From NCBI RefSeq assembly GCF_018882415.1, contig NZ_JACVOL010000001.1:768253-832252 (forward strand): a DNA stretch of 64,000 nt, read 5' to 3'. This DNA is from Polynucleobacter sp. 86C-FISCH. GTDB taxonomy: Bacteria > Pseudomonadota > Gammaproteobacteria > Burkholderiales > Burkholderiaceae. Below are positions 9,496 through 19,204 of the stretch, piece by piece. Below the pieces are notes generated by a model. It worked only from the letters and a program-made list of their open reading frames with translations. It searched no databases and was not told the DNA's origin. Positions within the stretch are counted from its first letter, which is position 1, and every line of letters starts with the position of its first letter. Made by a program: the position numbers and the translations under genes.

Positions 9496-10570
9496 TCGGT
9501 TGCGGTAGGCCGTAGCGCCCCAACTGATTCAAGGGCACCCACTTTAAATCCGGGTTTGCAAGCGTCAACTCCTTTGAGCAATTTGCTTGCCATATATGCA
9601 TCCATAGACGTCTATGAGTAAAGACATGCTTAATTTCATTTGCCTTCTGGAAGGACTTACAAGCCTTTGCAAGGGCTAACGTCTTTTCTTGTGGCATCGC
9701 AGCTTCAAACAATTCCTGTGGGCTCAAATCAGCTTCTTTAGAGCCTGGTACCCTAGGCTTCCAGACTGATTCAGGCAAAGACCAGAGGCCACCCCAAATC
9801 GCCTTGCTGGGGCGCTTTTGCAGCAGAACAGAATTGCCTGAACGAATCAACAACATATTGCAGTCGAATTCAGGAGATTTCGTTTTCTTAGTTTTTTGCG
9901 GCAGCAGGAGTACTTGATCGCTCAAATTAGCCTGGCAGTCTTTTGCAAAGGGGCACTTTTTTTCAGAACCCAAACAAACTGGCTTGCGTGATGTGCACCA
10001 GGTTGCACCAAAGTCCATCAAGGCTTGCGTATAAACCGGCATATCAACCGATTTTTTGGGCAGCAAATCTGTTGCCAGATTCCAAAGTTGATCATTCACA
10101 GCCTTGTCTTGAATGCTACCCTCAACCGCAAATAAACGCGCCAAGATGCGCTTCACATTAGCATCCAAAATGGGTGCACGCTCATGAAATGCAAAGGCAG
10201 CGACTGCACCCGCAGTAGAGCGACCAATACCTTTTAATTGCTCTAGCAAAACGGGATCACTTGGAAACTTCCCCGCAAATTCTGTCATTACCTGCTTGGC
10301 ACATGAATGCAAATTTCTGGCGCGAGAGTAGTAGCCCAAGCCAGCCCACTCTGCCAATACTTCATCAATATCTGCAGCGGCTAATTTTTTAACCGTTGGA
10401 AAGCGTTTCATAAAACGTGGGTAGCGCTCAAGCACTGTAGCAACCTGAGTTTGTTGCAGCATGATTTCAGACACCCACACCGCGTAAGGATCTCGATTGC
10501 CTTGCCAGGGCAAGCCAGATCGCCCGCTGACGCCATGCCAAGCAATTAACTTTGGCGCAAAGGTGTTCAT
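9440..10570 (-). CDS. mutY: A/G-specific adenine glycosylase MutY
   Basis: Removes adenine mispaired with 8-oxoguanine. With the start at 10570 the protein has 376 residues. It shows the catalytic glutamate in WVSEIMLQQTQV (E35), the helix-hairpin-helix GIGRSTAGA and catalytic aspartate D136 in ILDANVKR, an Fe-S cysteine set, and a C-terminal NUDIX-like 8-oxoG reader. The cysteines are at 192, 199, 206 and 212, giving C-X6-C-X6-C-X5-C instead of the usual C-X6-C-X2-C-X5-C. The start was chosen because its ATG overlaps the mutM stop (TGATG); two ATGs upstream lie inside mutM. Confidence 0.93.
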   Translation of the reverse strand: MNTFAPKLIAWHGVSGRSGLPWQGNRDPYAVWVSEIMLQQTQVATVLERYPRFMKRFPTVKKLAAADIDEVLAEWAGLGYYSRARNLHSCAKQVMTEFAGKFPSDPVLLEQLKGIGRSTAGAVAAFAFHERAPILDANVKRILARLFAVEGSIQDKAVNDQLWNLATDLLPKKSVDMPVYTQALMDFGATWCTSRKPVCLGSEKKCPFAKDCQANLSDQVLLLPQKTKKTKSPEFDCNMLLIRSGNSVLLQKRPSKAIWGGLWSLPESVWKPRVPGSKEADLSPQELFEAAMPQEKTLALAKACKSFQKANEIKHVFTHRRLWMHIWQANCSKELTLANPDLKWVPLNQLGRYGLPQPIKILLQGLSLVRGDDLKN

Positions 10571-11406
10571 CAGCGCTTTTGACATTGTGAACAAAAGTAG
10601 GTGGAGCGCTGACCCTGCACTATCTGGCTGATGGGCGTTTTACATACTTTGCATGGCAAGCCCTTGCGATCATAGACCTTAGTTTGAACCATGAAATGCC
10701 CAGGATCGCCATCACTATTCACAAAATCTTTTAGCGAGCTACCACCAGCATCAATTGCTTTTTTCAGTATCAACCTGACAGCTTGTGCAAGGCGCGAACA
10801 TTGTGGTCGAGTTAACTTTCCGGCTGCCTTAGCAGGATGAATGCCGGCCTCAAATAAGCTTTCAGAACAATAAATATTGCCAACACCGACAACTGCTTGG
10901 CCCGCCAAAAGAAATTGCTTAACTGCAACACTACGCTTGCGCGAAGATTGATACAAAACCTCTGCACCTAATTCTCCCGAAAACTCTGGAGAGAATGGCT
11001 CTACTCCCAGTTTTTGCAAAAGTGTAAATTTTTCCACGGGGCCCTTAGATTTAGGGTGCCACAAAACGGCGCCAAATTTTCTGGGGTCGTGCAAACGCAA
11101 ACTCAACTTCCCAAATTCCAGCGTTACTCGATCATGGGTCTTCAGCGGATCAGAACTTGGCAATACCCGCAAGGTTCCCGTCATCCCTAAATGAATGAGC
11201 AAATAACCCGTATCCATTTCCAATAAGAGGTACTTGCCGCGACGCTCTATCGTGCCGACCTTTTGCCCAGGCAAGGATTTACTCAGACTCGCGGGGACAG
11301 GCCAACGCAAGCGCCCATCAATGATCTTGAAGGCGGTGACTTTGCGTCCCACAAGGTGGGGCGCAATTCCTAATCGTGTGACCTCTACTTCTGGAAGTTC
11401 TGGCAT
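10570..11406 (-). CDS. mutM: Formamidopyrimidine-DNA glycosylase MutM (Fpg)
   Basis: Excises 8-oxoguanine and formamidopyrimidines and cleaves the abasic site. The protein starts MPELPEVE, providing the catalytic N-terminal proline and glutamate after Met removal. It contains the H2TH region (VGNIYCSESLFEAGIHP) and ends in a four-cysteine zinc finger (CKVC…CSQC). 278 residues is normal. It is translationally linked to mutY (TGATG), so the two arms of the GO repair system are made together. Confidence 0.96.
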   Translation of the reverse strand: MPELPEVEVTRLGIAPHLVGRKVTAFKIIDGRLRWPVPASLSKSLPGQKVGTIERRGKYLLLEMDTGYLLIHLGMTGTLRVLPSSDPLKTHDRVTLEFGKLSLRLHDPRKFGAVLWHPKSKGPVEKFTLLQKLGVEPFSPEFSGELGAEVLYQSSRKRSVAVKQFLLAGQAVVGVGNIYCSESLFEAGIHPAKAAGKLTRPQCSRLAQAVRLILKKAIDAGGSSLKDFVNSDGDPGHFMVQTKVYDRKGLPCKVCKTPISQIVQGQRSTYFCSQCQKR

Positions 11407-11441
11407 AAATGGATTGTAGATTCGCGGATTAGAATGTGCTT

Positions 11442-12929
11442 ATGAGTAAATTCGCACTAAAACCTCTAATACAGGCTTTATTCCTAGTGACCTTGGCTGG
11501 TGGAGTCATTTCACACGCCCAAGCACAGCCACAGGCAAATGGATTGCAAACCGGCGAAGCCATCTTTGAGGTGCTTGCCTCCGAAATCGCACTCCAACGT
11601 GGCGAGGCTGGCTTGGCCTACAACACCTACCTGGAGATGGCGCGTCAATACAAAGATCCTAGGTTGGCCCAAAGAGCGATGGAAATAGCGATTGCGGGCG
11701 GCTCACCAGACCTAGCCATGCAAGCCGCCAAGACTTGGGATGAACTATCTCCAGCCTCAGATTCAAAGCCGAAAGAAGTCTTAGTGACCCTGTTGATTCT
11801 GAGCAATCGCTGGTCTGATGCAATTAAGCCAGCCATCGCCTTGCTGCGACAACAAACTCCGGCACAACAAGAAAACACTCTTTTGCAATTACAAGCACTG
11901 CTTGCCAAAGCAAAAGATGAATCGGATGCACTGCGTGCGTTTTACGAAATCGCGTCGACCGTCAAAATTGCACCCAAAGATCCTGGCTTGCTCTACACCT
12001 ATGCAATGTCTGCTGAAAAAGTCGGCCGCATCGATGTCATGGAAAAAACCTTGCGCGATATTTTGCGCAAATACCCAAATGATGTGAATTCTTTAAATGC
12101 TCTCGGCTACTCCCTGGCCGATCGAAATGTACAGCTACCAGAAGCATTTGCACTAATCACCAAAGCGCATCAACTATCACCAAAAGACAGTTTCATATTG
12201 GATAGCTTGGGTTGGGTGAATTTTCGTTTAGGAAAAAATGCTCTCGCCTTAGAGCAACTGCAACAAGCATTTGCTATGAAACCAGAAGCAGATATCGCTG
12301 CGCATGTTGGAGAGGTTTTGTGGGTCATGAATCGTCAGAGCGAAGCAGAAAATATCTGGCGCCAAGGCCAGAAGTTGGATGCCAATAACCCGACTCTTAA
12401 GGAAACACTCAAACGCTTTAAGCCTGACTGGACTAGAGATGATCAAACAGCTAAAGGCTCATGGGATGGTCGTTTCGCAGTCAAAGTTATTGGCTTAACT
12501 GAAACACAAAATCAAGGTGGCTCAGGCGGATTTACCTTAACGCAAGAATCGTTAAAAGATGTACTAGAGATACGTAATCCCATGGGCGGATCAATTGCAA
12601 AAATTACCATCATGCCGGGTGAAGCAACCTTGGAGAGCGATGGCAAAGTAGTGACAGCAGTAGATGCTGACACCTTAGTACAAAACGCTTTAGGGCTACC
12701 TCTGCCAGCAAGAGGTCTTTCTAACTGGTTAAGAGGCGAGGTTCGTGCCGGCAGTGAAGCGAGCGTTGATAGAAATGCTAATGGCCAGGTGAACAAAATT
12801 AGTCAAGATGGTTGGGATCTACTCTATACGTGGAGTAATACCGGTCGTCTAGAGAAACTCACTATGACACGCAGTTCGAATATTGGCTCAATTGATATTC
12901 GTCTTGTGTTTGATAGACCGAATGATTAA
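11442..12929 (+). CDS. Secreted TPR protein fused to a C-terminal LolB-like domain
   Basis: The 495-residue protein opens with a type I signal peptide ending in AHAQA, at about residue 28. Tetratricopeptide-like helical repeats follow to about residue 330; the clearest is NSLNALGYSLADR… with DSLGWVNFRLGKNALALEQL. Residues ~339–495 resemble LolB, the outer-membrane receptor for lipoproteins: GRFAV start, GGFTL strand, IRNPMGGSIAKI, AVDADTLVQNALGLPLPARGL, NWLRGE, QDGWDLLY and a final IDIRLVFDR. Relatives usually keep TPR protein and LolB as neighbouring genes here, before ispE. No lipobox cysteine is present, so a classic acylated LolB is not encoded. An in-frame GTG lies two codons upstream. 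Domain calls are by eye. Confidence 0.82.
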   Translation: MSKFALKPLIQALFLVTLAGGVISHAQAQPQANGLQTGEAIFEVLASEIALQRGEAGLAYNTYLEMARQYKDPRLAQRAMEIAIAGGSPDLAMQAAKTWDELSPASDSKPKEVLVTLLILSNRWSDAIKPAIALLRQQTPAQQENTLLQLQALLAKAKDESDALRAFYEIASTVKIAPKDPGLLYTYAMSAEKVGRIDVMEKTLRDILRKYPNDVNSLNALGYSLADRNVQLPEAFALITKAHQLSPKDSFILDSLGWVNFRLGKNALALEQLQQAFAMKPEADIAAHVGEVLWVMNRQSEAENIWRQGQKLDANNPTLKETLKRFKPDWTRDDQTAKGSWDGRFAVKVIGLTETQNQGGSGGFTLTQESLKDVLEIRNPMGGSIAKITIMPGEATLESDGKVVTAVDADTLVQNALGLPLPARGLSNWLRGEVRAGSEASVDRNANGQVNKISQDGWDLLYTWSNTGRLEKLTMTRSSNIGSIDIRLVFDRPND

Positions 12930-12940
12930 GCAAGAAGAAT

Positions 12941-13819
12941 ATGGTGAGTCTCGATTCTTTATCTCTTCGCTCGCCAGCTAAGCTCAATCTTTTTTTGCAT
13001 ATTGTTGGGCGCAGAGAAGATGGTTATCACCTACTTCAATCCGTTTTTCAACTCATCGACTGGTGTGACACGCTCCACTTAAAACGCATTCCTGAAAATG
13101 AAGTACGCCGAGTAAACCCTATTCCTGGAGTTGCACCTGAACAAGATTTAGTAGTACGCGCTGCAAACTTGTTGAAAGATTTTTGCAAGCTTGAGGCTGG
13201 GGTTGAGATTGATCTGCAAAAAGAAATTCCGATGGGCGCAGGAATGGGTGGCGGATCGTCTGATGCGGCAAGCACATTGATTGGCCTCAACAATCTTTGG
13301 AATCTCAATCTACCCAATGAAACTCTTTGTGACTTGGGCTTAAAGCTAGGGGCTGATGTCCCATTCTTTATTTTTGGCAAAAATGCCTTTGTTGAAGGTA
13401 TCGGGGAGAAAATTCAAGAAATTTCCCTGGATACCCCTCATTTTTTGGTCATCTTCCCCAATCAGGCAATTGCAACCGCTAGCATTTTTCAAGACCCGGA
13501 ATTGACCCGAGATCACGCTCAGATTACAATTGATGGCTTTCTTGCATCGCCATTGCTGTTTCAATCAAATGATTGTCAGGCGGTAGCGATGCGGATTTGC
13601 CCAGAAGTGAAGCAAGCTTTGGATTGGATTACCCAGGCAGTACCGGGCTCTCAGCCCCGTATGTCCGGATCTGGAAGTAGCGTTTTTGCAGTCTTAGACC
13701 CTAAGACTGACGTCGCAAAACTAGAAAATCTACTTCAAAATCTTCCTAAAGGGTGGGTAGGTCGGGTTGTTCGGGGGCTAAATAAAAATCCCGCTTACAA
13801 TTTGATTTCTTCAGATTGA
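12941..13819 (+). CDS. ispE: 4-diphosphocytidyl-2-C-methyl-D-erythritol kinase IspE
   Basis: GHMP-family kinase of the MEP isoprenoid pathway. It shows the N-terminal SPAKLNLFLHIVGRREDGYH motif and the glycine-rich ATP loop PMGAGMGGGSSDAAS, then a C-terminal GHMP motif (RMSGSGSSVFAV). 292 residues is normal. It lies 11 bases after the TPR–LolB gene and just before tRNA-Gln, the usual order in Burkholderiales. Confidence 0.96.
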   Translation: MVSLDSLSLRSPAKLNLFLHIVGRREDGYHLLQSVFQLIDWCDTLHLKRIPENEVRRVNPIPGVAPEQDLVVRAANLLKDFCKLEAGVEIDLQKEIPMGAGMGGGSSDAASTLIGLNNLWNLNLPNETLCDLGLKLGADVPFFIFGKNAFVEGIGEKIQEISLDTPHFLVIFPNQAIATASIFQDPELTRDHAQITIDGFLASPLLFQSNDCQAVAMRICPEVKQALDWITQAVPGSQPRMSGSGSSVFAVLDPKTDVAKLENLLQNLPKGWVGRVVRGLNKNPAYNLISSD

Positions 13820-13824
13820 CCTGT

Positions 13825-13901
13825 AGGGGAATCGCCAAGCTGGTTAAGGCACTGGATTTTGATTCCAGCATGCGAAGGTTCGAATCCTTCTTCCCCTGCC
13901 A
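13825..13901 (+). tRNA. tRNA-Gln (anticodon UUG)
   Basis: A complete cloverleaf can be folded by eye. The acceptor stem pairs AGGGGAA with TTCCCCT, followed by discriminator G and an encoded CCA. The anticodon stem is CTGGA/TCCAG around the loop TTTTGAT, with anticodon TTG at 13859–13861. The T-arm contains GGTTCGAATCC. The sequence closely follows E. coli tRNA-Gln. It sits between ispE and prs and may be processed from a shared transcript. Confidence 0.97.
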
Positions 13902-13955
13902 AAGACTGTAGAAACGACAAAGAAAACCTTTTGACCCCACAAAACCCTTAAGACT

Positions 13956-14921
13956 ATGTCCTCCATAAACGCAGATTTATTGACTCTTTTCACAGGCAAC
14001 GCAAATCCCGTTTTGGCTGAGGCTGTAGCCAAAGAACTCAATCTCCCGATGGGGAAAGCCTTTGTTGGCCGATTCTCCGACGGCGAGATCCAAGTAGAAA
14101 TTCAAGAAAACGTTCGCGGCAAAAATGTCGTAGTGATCCAATCAACCTGTGCTCCTACAAACGACAGCTTGATGGAGCTCATGATCATGATTGATGCCCT
14201 GAAGCGAGCATCTGCAAGCCGTATAACCGCAGTGATTCCTTACTTCGGCTATGCCCGTCAGGACCGCCGCCCCCGTTCAGCGCGTGTTGCGATCTCTGCA
14301 CGCATCGTGGCTAACATGCTCCAGTCTGTTGCTGGCATTGAGCGCGTTTTGACAATGGACTTGCATGCCGACCAGATTCAAGGCTTTTTTGATATCCCAG
14401 TAGATAACATCTACGCCTCTCCAGTCCTTTTAGCCGACTTAGAAGCGCAGAAAACCAAAAAAGATCTCATCATTGTGTCTCCAGACATTGGCGGCGTAGT
14501 TCGCGCCCGCGCGATGGCTAAGCAATTAGGCACTGATTTGGCGATTATTGATAAACGCCGTCCTAAAGCGAACGTATCTGAAGTAATTCACCTAATCGGC
14601 GAAGTAGAAGGCCGCCACTGCGTAATCATGGACGACATCATTGATACCGGTGGAACCCTCTGTAAAGCCGCTGAGGCGCTTAAAGAGCGTGGTGCTAAGG
14701 GCGTTACCGCCTACTGTACTCACGCCGTGCTCTCAGGCGGTGCTGTGGCCCGTATTGCAGCTTCTGAACTAGATGAATTGGTTGTTACTGACACCATTCC
14801 CCTCACTCCTGAGGCCATGAAAGTAGCAAAAATTCGCCAATTAAGCGTTGCCCCCATCCTCGCTGAAACCCTTTCCCGCATTAGTAAAGGTGATTCAGTG
14901 ATGTCGATGTTTGCCGAATAA
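13956..14921 (+). CDS. prs: Ribose-phosphate pyrophosphokinase Prs
   Basis: Makes PRPP from ribose 5-phosphate and ATP for nucleotide, histidine, tryptophan and NAD synthesis. The 321 residues contain two phosphoribosyltransferase-like halves, the ATP-binding [10 protein letters not shown] region, the flexible-loop segment [11 protein letters not shown], and the PRPP loop [13 protein letters not shown]. Length and motifs are those of the class I bacterial enzyme. A likely hairpin follows the stop. Confidence 0.97.
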   Translation: MSSINADLLTLFTGNANPVLAEAVAKELNLPMGKAFVGRFSDGEIQVEIQENVRGKNVVVIQSTCAPTNDSLMELMIMIDALKRASASRITAVIPYFGYARQDRRPRSARVAISARIVANMLQSVAGIERVLTMDLHADQIQGFFDIPVDNIYASPVLLADLEAQKTKKDLIIVSPDIGGVVRARAMAKQLGTDLAIIDKRRPKANVSEVIHLIGEVEGRHCVIMDDIIDTGGTLCKAAEALKERGAKGVTAYCTHAVLSGGAVARIAASELDELVVTDTIPLTPEAMKVAKIRQLSVAPILAETLSRISKGDSVMSMFAE

Positions 14922-14958
14922 GCCAAAAATCACTGTTTTACCCCGGTTTTTGGCAGTT
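14922..14958 (+). terminator. Probable terminator after prs
   Basis: GCCAAAAATC (14922–14931) can pair with GGTTTTTGGC (14945–14954) across a 13-base loop, with one G–T wobble. The hairpin is followed by AGTTTT. The stem is AT-rich and the loop is long, so strength is uncertain. It begins directly after the prs stop and precedes the rplY promoter region. Confidence 0.4.
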
Positions 14959-14970
14959 TTAAGCCTTTTG

Positions 14971-15001
14971 TAGACAAAAACGTCCTTTCCCACGATATAA
15001 T
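14971..15001 (+). promoter_or_regulatory. Candidate sigma-70 promoter of rplY
   Basis: A perfect TATAAT lies at 14996–15001, with TAGACA (five of six consensus bases) at 14971–14976. The spacer is 19 bases, longer than ideal. It lies 56 bases upstream of the rplY start in the prs–rplY gap. Called by eye only. Confidence 0.45.
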
Positions 15002-15057
15002 CGAATGCTTTTCTGTTTGGTCGCGAACGGAAATTAACCTTAACTAGGGAATTTAAT

Positions 15058-15702
15058 ATGAAAGTTGTAGCCTTTGAAAGAAGCGTACAGGGAACGGGTG
15101 CGAGCCGCCGTCTGCGCAATTCCGGAAAAACTCCGGGAATCGTTTACGGTAGTAAAGATCCAGCCTTGGTCATTGAGTTAGACCACAACGCGTTGTTCCA
15201 TGCTCTCCGTAAAGAAGCATTTCACTCATCCATTTTGGATTTGGAAATTGGTGGCAAGACACAAAAAGTGTTGTTGCGCGATTACCAAATGCATCCATTT
15301 AAGCCATTGGTATTGCACATTGACTTCCAGCGCGTATCCGCGACTGAGAAAGTTCATATGCGCGTTCCATTGCACTTCACAAATGCTGACACTTCAGCTG
15401 CCGTGAAATTGCAAGGCGCTGTTATCAGCCACATCATGACTGAGCTTGAAGTTTCTTGCTTACCAGCAGACTTGCCAGAATTCATCGAAGTGGACTTGGC
15501 TAAGATTGAAGTTGGTCACGGTATTCATGCTAAAGACATCGCATTGCCAAAAGGCGTTACCTTGGTATTGCATGTTGAGCAAGAGAACCCAGTGCTTGCT
15601 AACGCACGTATCCCAGCAGTTAAAGCTGCTGAGCCTACCGATGCGCCTGCAGCACCAGCTGCAGCAGCTCCGGCTGCCGATGCGGCAAAGGATAAAGCTT
15701 AA
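15058..15702 (+). CDS. rplY: 50S ribosomal protein L25 (CTC type)
   Basis: 5S rRNA-binding ribosomal protein with the longer CTC/TL5-type C-terminal domain. The 214 residues begin with the L25 domain ([19 protein letters not shown]…GIVYG), followed by the CTC beta domain, and end in an Ala/Pro-rich tail rich in Asp and Lys. It is placed between prs and pth as in relatives. A strong hairpin terminator follows. Confidence 0.96.
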   Translation: MKVVAFERSVQGTGASRRLRNSGKTPGIVYGSKDPALVIELDHNALFHALRKEAFHSSILDLEIGGKTQKVLLRDYQMHPFKPLVLHIDFQRVSATEKVHMRVPLHFTNADTSAAVKLQGAVISHIMTELEVSCLPADLPEFIEVDLAKIEVGHGIHAKDIALPKGVTLVLHVEQENPVLANARIPAVKAAEPTDAPAAPAAAAPAADAAKDKA

Positions 15703-15728
15703 TTCATTAGCTAAATCACTTGCACTAG

Positions 15729-15754
15729 AAGGCCTGCGCAAGCGGGCCTTTTTT
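15729..15754 (+). terminator. Rho-independent terminator after rplY
   Basis: AGGCCTGC and GCGGGCCT form an eight-base stem (one T–G wobble) around a GCAA tetraloop, immediately followed by a run of six T. It lies 27 bases after the rplY stop, before pth. Confidence 0.85.
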
Positions 15755-15813
15755 ATTGCCCCAAGTTTTCATTCTTTTTTGGCGAAATACTTTTATATCT
15801 TTAAACTCTCAAC

Positions 15814-16404
15814 ATGACTAAATTAATTGTTGGCTTAGGCAACCCTGGAGATGAACATGAAGAAGATCGGCATAACGCTGGCTTCTGGTTTGTCGATGCC
15901 TTAGCAAAACAATTGGGCGTTCGTTTTGAATCAGAGAAACGCTTTCATGGAAAAGTGGCAAAAGCAAAATGGGAAGGTGAAGATCTCTTTCTACTAAAGC
16001 CGAGCACTTACATGAATCTGAGTGGTCAGTCTGTTGGCGCGCTATGTCGTTTTCATAAAATGACACCTGCAGATATTTTGGTGGTGCAAGACGAACTGGA
16101 TCTCAAGCCGGGAACTGCACGACTGAAACTAGGTGGGGGCACAGGTGGTCACAACGGCTTAAAAGATATTCAGGCGCATTTAAGTACCCCAGAGTATTGG
16201 CGCTTGCGCCTAGGCATTGGTCACCCCAGAGATGTAGCAGGCGATGGCCGCCCTATGGACGTTGCAGATTATGTATTGCGCAGACCGCAATTAGCCGAGC
16301 AAAAACTTATCGATGCCAGCATTGAAAATGGCTTACAAATTTTGTCACTCTTTTTGAAGGGCGATACCCAAACCGCCATGATGGAGCTGCACTCGAAGGG
16401 CTGA
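15814..16404 (+). CDS. pth: Peptidyl-tRNA hydrolase Pth
   Basis: Recycles peptidyl-tRNAs that drop off ribosomes. The N-terminus has LGNPGDEHEEDRHNAGF with the substrate-binding N10 and catalytic H20 at exactly the positions used in E. coli numbering. VVQDELDL carries the conserved aspartate and GGGTGGHNGLKDI the later asparagine. 196 residues is typical. Confidence 0.97.
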   Translation: MTKLIVGLGNPGDEHEEDRHNAGFWFVDALAKQLGVRFESEKRFHGKVAKAKWEGEDLFLLKPSTYMNLSGQSVGALCRFHKMTPADILVVQDELDLKPGTARLKLGGGTGGHNGLKDIQAHLSTPEYWRLRLGIGHPRDVAGDGRPMDVADYVLRRPQLAEQKLIDASIENGLQILSLFLKGDTQTAMMELHSKG

Positions 16405-16421
16405 CCCAATAAGCCGCCTAG

Positions 16422-16691
<270 letters not shown>

Positions 16692-16713
16692 TTAGTCGCC
16701 AAATTTCATTTGA

Positions 16714-17211
16714 TTATTCTTTGTTTTGAGCACCAGAAGCAATTTTTTGAACAAGCCATTTTTCCACTGATGGGAAAACAAACTTGCTCACATCACCACC
16801 CATCGATGCAATTTCACGCACGAAGGTTCCGGAGATGAATTGATATTGATCTGATGGAGTTAAAAACAGTGTTTCAACATCAGGCAATAAATAGCGATTC
16901 ATACCTGCCATTTGGAACTCGTATTCGAAGTCAGAGACGGCTCGTAAACCACGCACAATCACGCGCGCATTATGCTCACGCGCAAAATCTTTTAACAGAC
17001 CAGTAAAGCCCACAACTTTGACATTGGGATAATGTCCCAGCACTTCCTTGGCGATATCAATACGCTCTTGCAATGTAAAGAATGGGCGCTTGCTACGGCT
17101 ATCGGCGACACCCACAATTAGCTCTGTGAAAATGCTAGATGCACGACGCACCAAGTCCTCGTGACCACGAGTAAATGGATCAAATGTTCCAGGGTATACA
17201 GCAACAGTCAT
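16714..17211 (-). CDS. coaD: Phosphopantetheine adenylyltransferase CoaD
   Basis: Transfers AMP to 4'-phosphopantetheine in coenzyme A synthesis. It has the nucleotidyltransferase motif [15 protein letters not shown] (TxGH) at the N-terminus and the C-terminal [10 protein letters not shown] segment corresponding to the ISSTxVR motif. 165 residues is normal. It follows rsmD by 36 bases, a very common pairing in proteobacteria. Confidence 0.97.
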   Translation of the reverse strand: MTVAVYPGTFDPFTRGHEDLVRRASSIFTELIVGVADSRSKRPFFTLQERIDIAKEVLGHYPNVKVVGFTGLLKDFAREHNARVIVRGLRAVSDFEYEFQMAGMNRYLLPDVETLFLTPSDQYQFISGTFVREIASMGGDVSKFVFPSVEKWLVQKIASGAQNKE

Positions 17212-17247
17212 AATATTCCTAAGGCTTTATCAGCTACAGGCAAGAGT

Positions 17248-17892
17248 TTAGCCTCTTCCACCCCGAAATAGACAAGCTTTTACCTGTCCTGCCTCTAAGT
17301 ATTTTCCACAATGCCAGTCCGGCAGTAGGGCCTCTATCTCTTCGCGAGGACGGGTAGATGGGAATTCGACATAAATACCACCTCCAGAAGCGTCATCACA
17401 CACTCTTCCCGCCTCAATGACGGCTCGGTCTAATAGGCTCGAATCCTGAAATGGGGGATCAATAAAAATTAAGTTACTGGAGCGATCTGCTTGTTGCTTC
17501 AAAAACTCTAAGCTATCTCGTTGCAATATTTCTACAACCCCATCAGCGGGAGATGACTGCAATAAAGCAAAGTTAGTGTTTAAGTTTGCGTGAGCCTTCT
17601 TATCCTTCTCCAGCAAGATCACTAATTGCGCCCCTCTCGAAGCTGCCTCAAAACCTAGGGCGCCAGTACCGGCAAAAAGATCTAAGCAGCGTAAGCCTGA
17701 TAAATCCTGCCCCAACCAATTAAATAGCGTCTCTCGGATTCGGTCAGTTGTGGGACGAAGACCCGGCAAATCTAAAACCGTTAGCAAACGACTCCTCCAG
17801 TTACCCCCAATAATCCGAACCTTCTTGGGGGGTTCAGTATTCAGAGGCTTATTCGCTTTATTGAGCTTATTTATTTTTTGCTCCCAATACAA
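17248..17892 (-). CDS. rsmD: 16S rRNA (guanine-966-N2)-methyltransferase RsmD
   Basis: Methylates G966 of 16S rRNA. It shows RIIGGNWRSR near the N-terminus, the SAM-binding motif LDLFAGTGALGFEAASRGA and the catalytic IDPPFQ motif. The only ATG overlaps the end of the upstream M16 gene by 26 bases and gives an N-terminal extension of ~25 polar residues. A downstream non-ATG start is possible but none stands out. Confidence 0.93.
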   Translation of the reverse strand: MYWEQKINKLNKANKPLNTEPPKKVRIIGGNWRSRLLTVLDLPGLRPTTDRIRETLFNWLGQDLSGLRCLDLFAGTGALGFEAASRGAQLVILLEKDKKAHANLNTNFALLQSSPADGVVEILQRDSLEFLKQQADRSSNLIFIDPPFQDSSLLDRAVIEAGRVCDDASGGGIYVEFPSTRPREEIEALLPDWHCGKYLEAGQVKACLFRGGRG

Positions 17893-19204
17893 CGATCTTC
17901 ATACGATCCATTGCCAGATATTTTTGGAACGAAGCTTTAACTTGCTCTAATGTCACTGCCTCAACTTGCTTGGTCCAAACATCCATAGTGTCGAGAGGTA
18001 AATCATTCCAGGCAATGGAAGAAACGTTATCCAATAATTTACGGTTGTTATCAATCCGTAGTGGATAGCCATTGATTAAGTTTGATTTAGCTGCTTCGAG
18101 TTCTGATGGGGTGGGGCCATCGGCAATAAATTGAGCAATCGTTGTGCTCATCACATCCAAAGCAAGAGCAGCTTGATCATTCTTGGTTTGTAGACCCGCT
18201 TGAAAAATACCGTTTTCTTTTCCAGGGGCAAAGTAGCTAAACACGCTATATGCCAAGCCACGCTTCTCACGCACCTCAGACATTAGACGAGATACAAAAC
18301 CGCCGCCGCCCAAAATGTAGTTACCGACGAGCAACGGGAAATAATCAGGATTGTTACGCGCTACAGCAGTCATTCCCATGGCTATATGGGCTTGCTGGGA
18401 ATCAAACGGAATTTGAATCTCTCGTTGAGCCAAGGCCTCTACTGGGGAACGCTGCAGATCGGGCAACTTCGCAATAGCTTGGCCAGATTGAGGAATCTGC
18501 TTTAACAAAGTCTGTACGATTTCGGCAGCTTGAGAACGATCCACGTCTCCCACAATGCTCACAATCATCCGATCACCGCGATAAAACTGCTTATGAAATT
18601 GCTTGAGGTCATTCACGTTTACAGAACCAACTGACTGCACCGATGGTGAGTCTGCTAAAGGATAGTTTCCATAAACTGATTTTTTAAAACGTCGCTCTAA
18701 AACAAATTCTGGCTTTGTTTCGGCTTCACGCAAACTCGTGATTGTTCTTTGCTTCTCACGCTCAACTATTTTCGGATCATAACTTGGCGCACTCAACATG
18801 GCTGCAGCCAATTGCACCGCCCTGTCGCGCAAATCTTTTCTGCTGAGACTGCGAATACGCAGAATTGCTCTCTCGCCACCCACCGATAAACCAATATTGG
18901 CACCTAAATCAGCAATTTCATCAGCTATTTGAGCTTCTGTTAGTAAGCCCTTGTCGCCTCTAGCGCCATAATTCATAAGGCCTGCAACCATATCAGCCAC
19001 ACCGCTTTTGCCAGAAGGGTCATAGCGGTCACCTGCATCAATACTGACCTCAATATCGACCATGGGCAATGCCTTGGTCTGCACTAAATAGGCTTGGGCA
19101 CCCTTAAAGGAATCCAATTTCTCAATCGGCAAGATTGCGTAAGCATTACCCAGCACACCCAAACCTAATAGACAAGCTGAAATTATTCTTAAGAAGGCAT
19201 TCAT
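17867..19204 (-). CDS. M16-family peptidase-like protein lacking the zinc site
   Basis: Secreted 445-residue M16 (insulinase-like) protein. A signal peptide ends near NAYA. Where active members carry HXXEH, this one reads GVADMVAGLMNYG, so the zinc site is lost. The C-terminal half keeps the M16 pattern (REKRGLAYSVFSYF). It is made together with the active partner upstream (TAATG overlap), as in bacterial heterodimeric M16B pairs in which the inactive subunit helps bind substrate. Confidence 0.88.
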   Translation of the reverse strand: MNAFLRIISACLLGLGVLGNAYAILPIEKLDSFKGAQAYLVQTKALPMVDIEVSIDAGDRYDPSGKSGVADMVAGLMNYGARGDKGLLTEAQIADEIADLGANIGLSVGGERAILRIRSLSRKDLRDRAVQLAAAMLSAPSYDPKIVEREKQRTITSLREAETKPEFVLERRFKKSVYGNYPLADSPSVQSVGSVNVNDLKQFHKQFYRGDRMIVSIVGDVDRSQAAEIVQTLLKQIPQSGQAIAKLPDLQRSPVEALAQREIQIPFDSQQAHIAMGMTAVARNNPDYFPLLVGNYILGGGGFVSRLMSEVREKRGLAYSVFSYFAPGKENGIFQAGLQTKNDQAALALDVMSTTIAQFIADGPTPSELEAAKSNLINGYPLRIDNNRKLLDNVSSIAWNDLPLDTMDVWTKQVEAVTLEQVKASFQKYLAMDRMKIVVLGAKNK

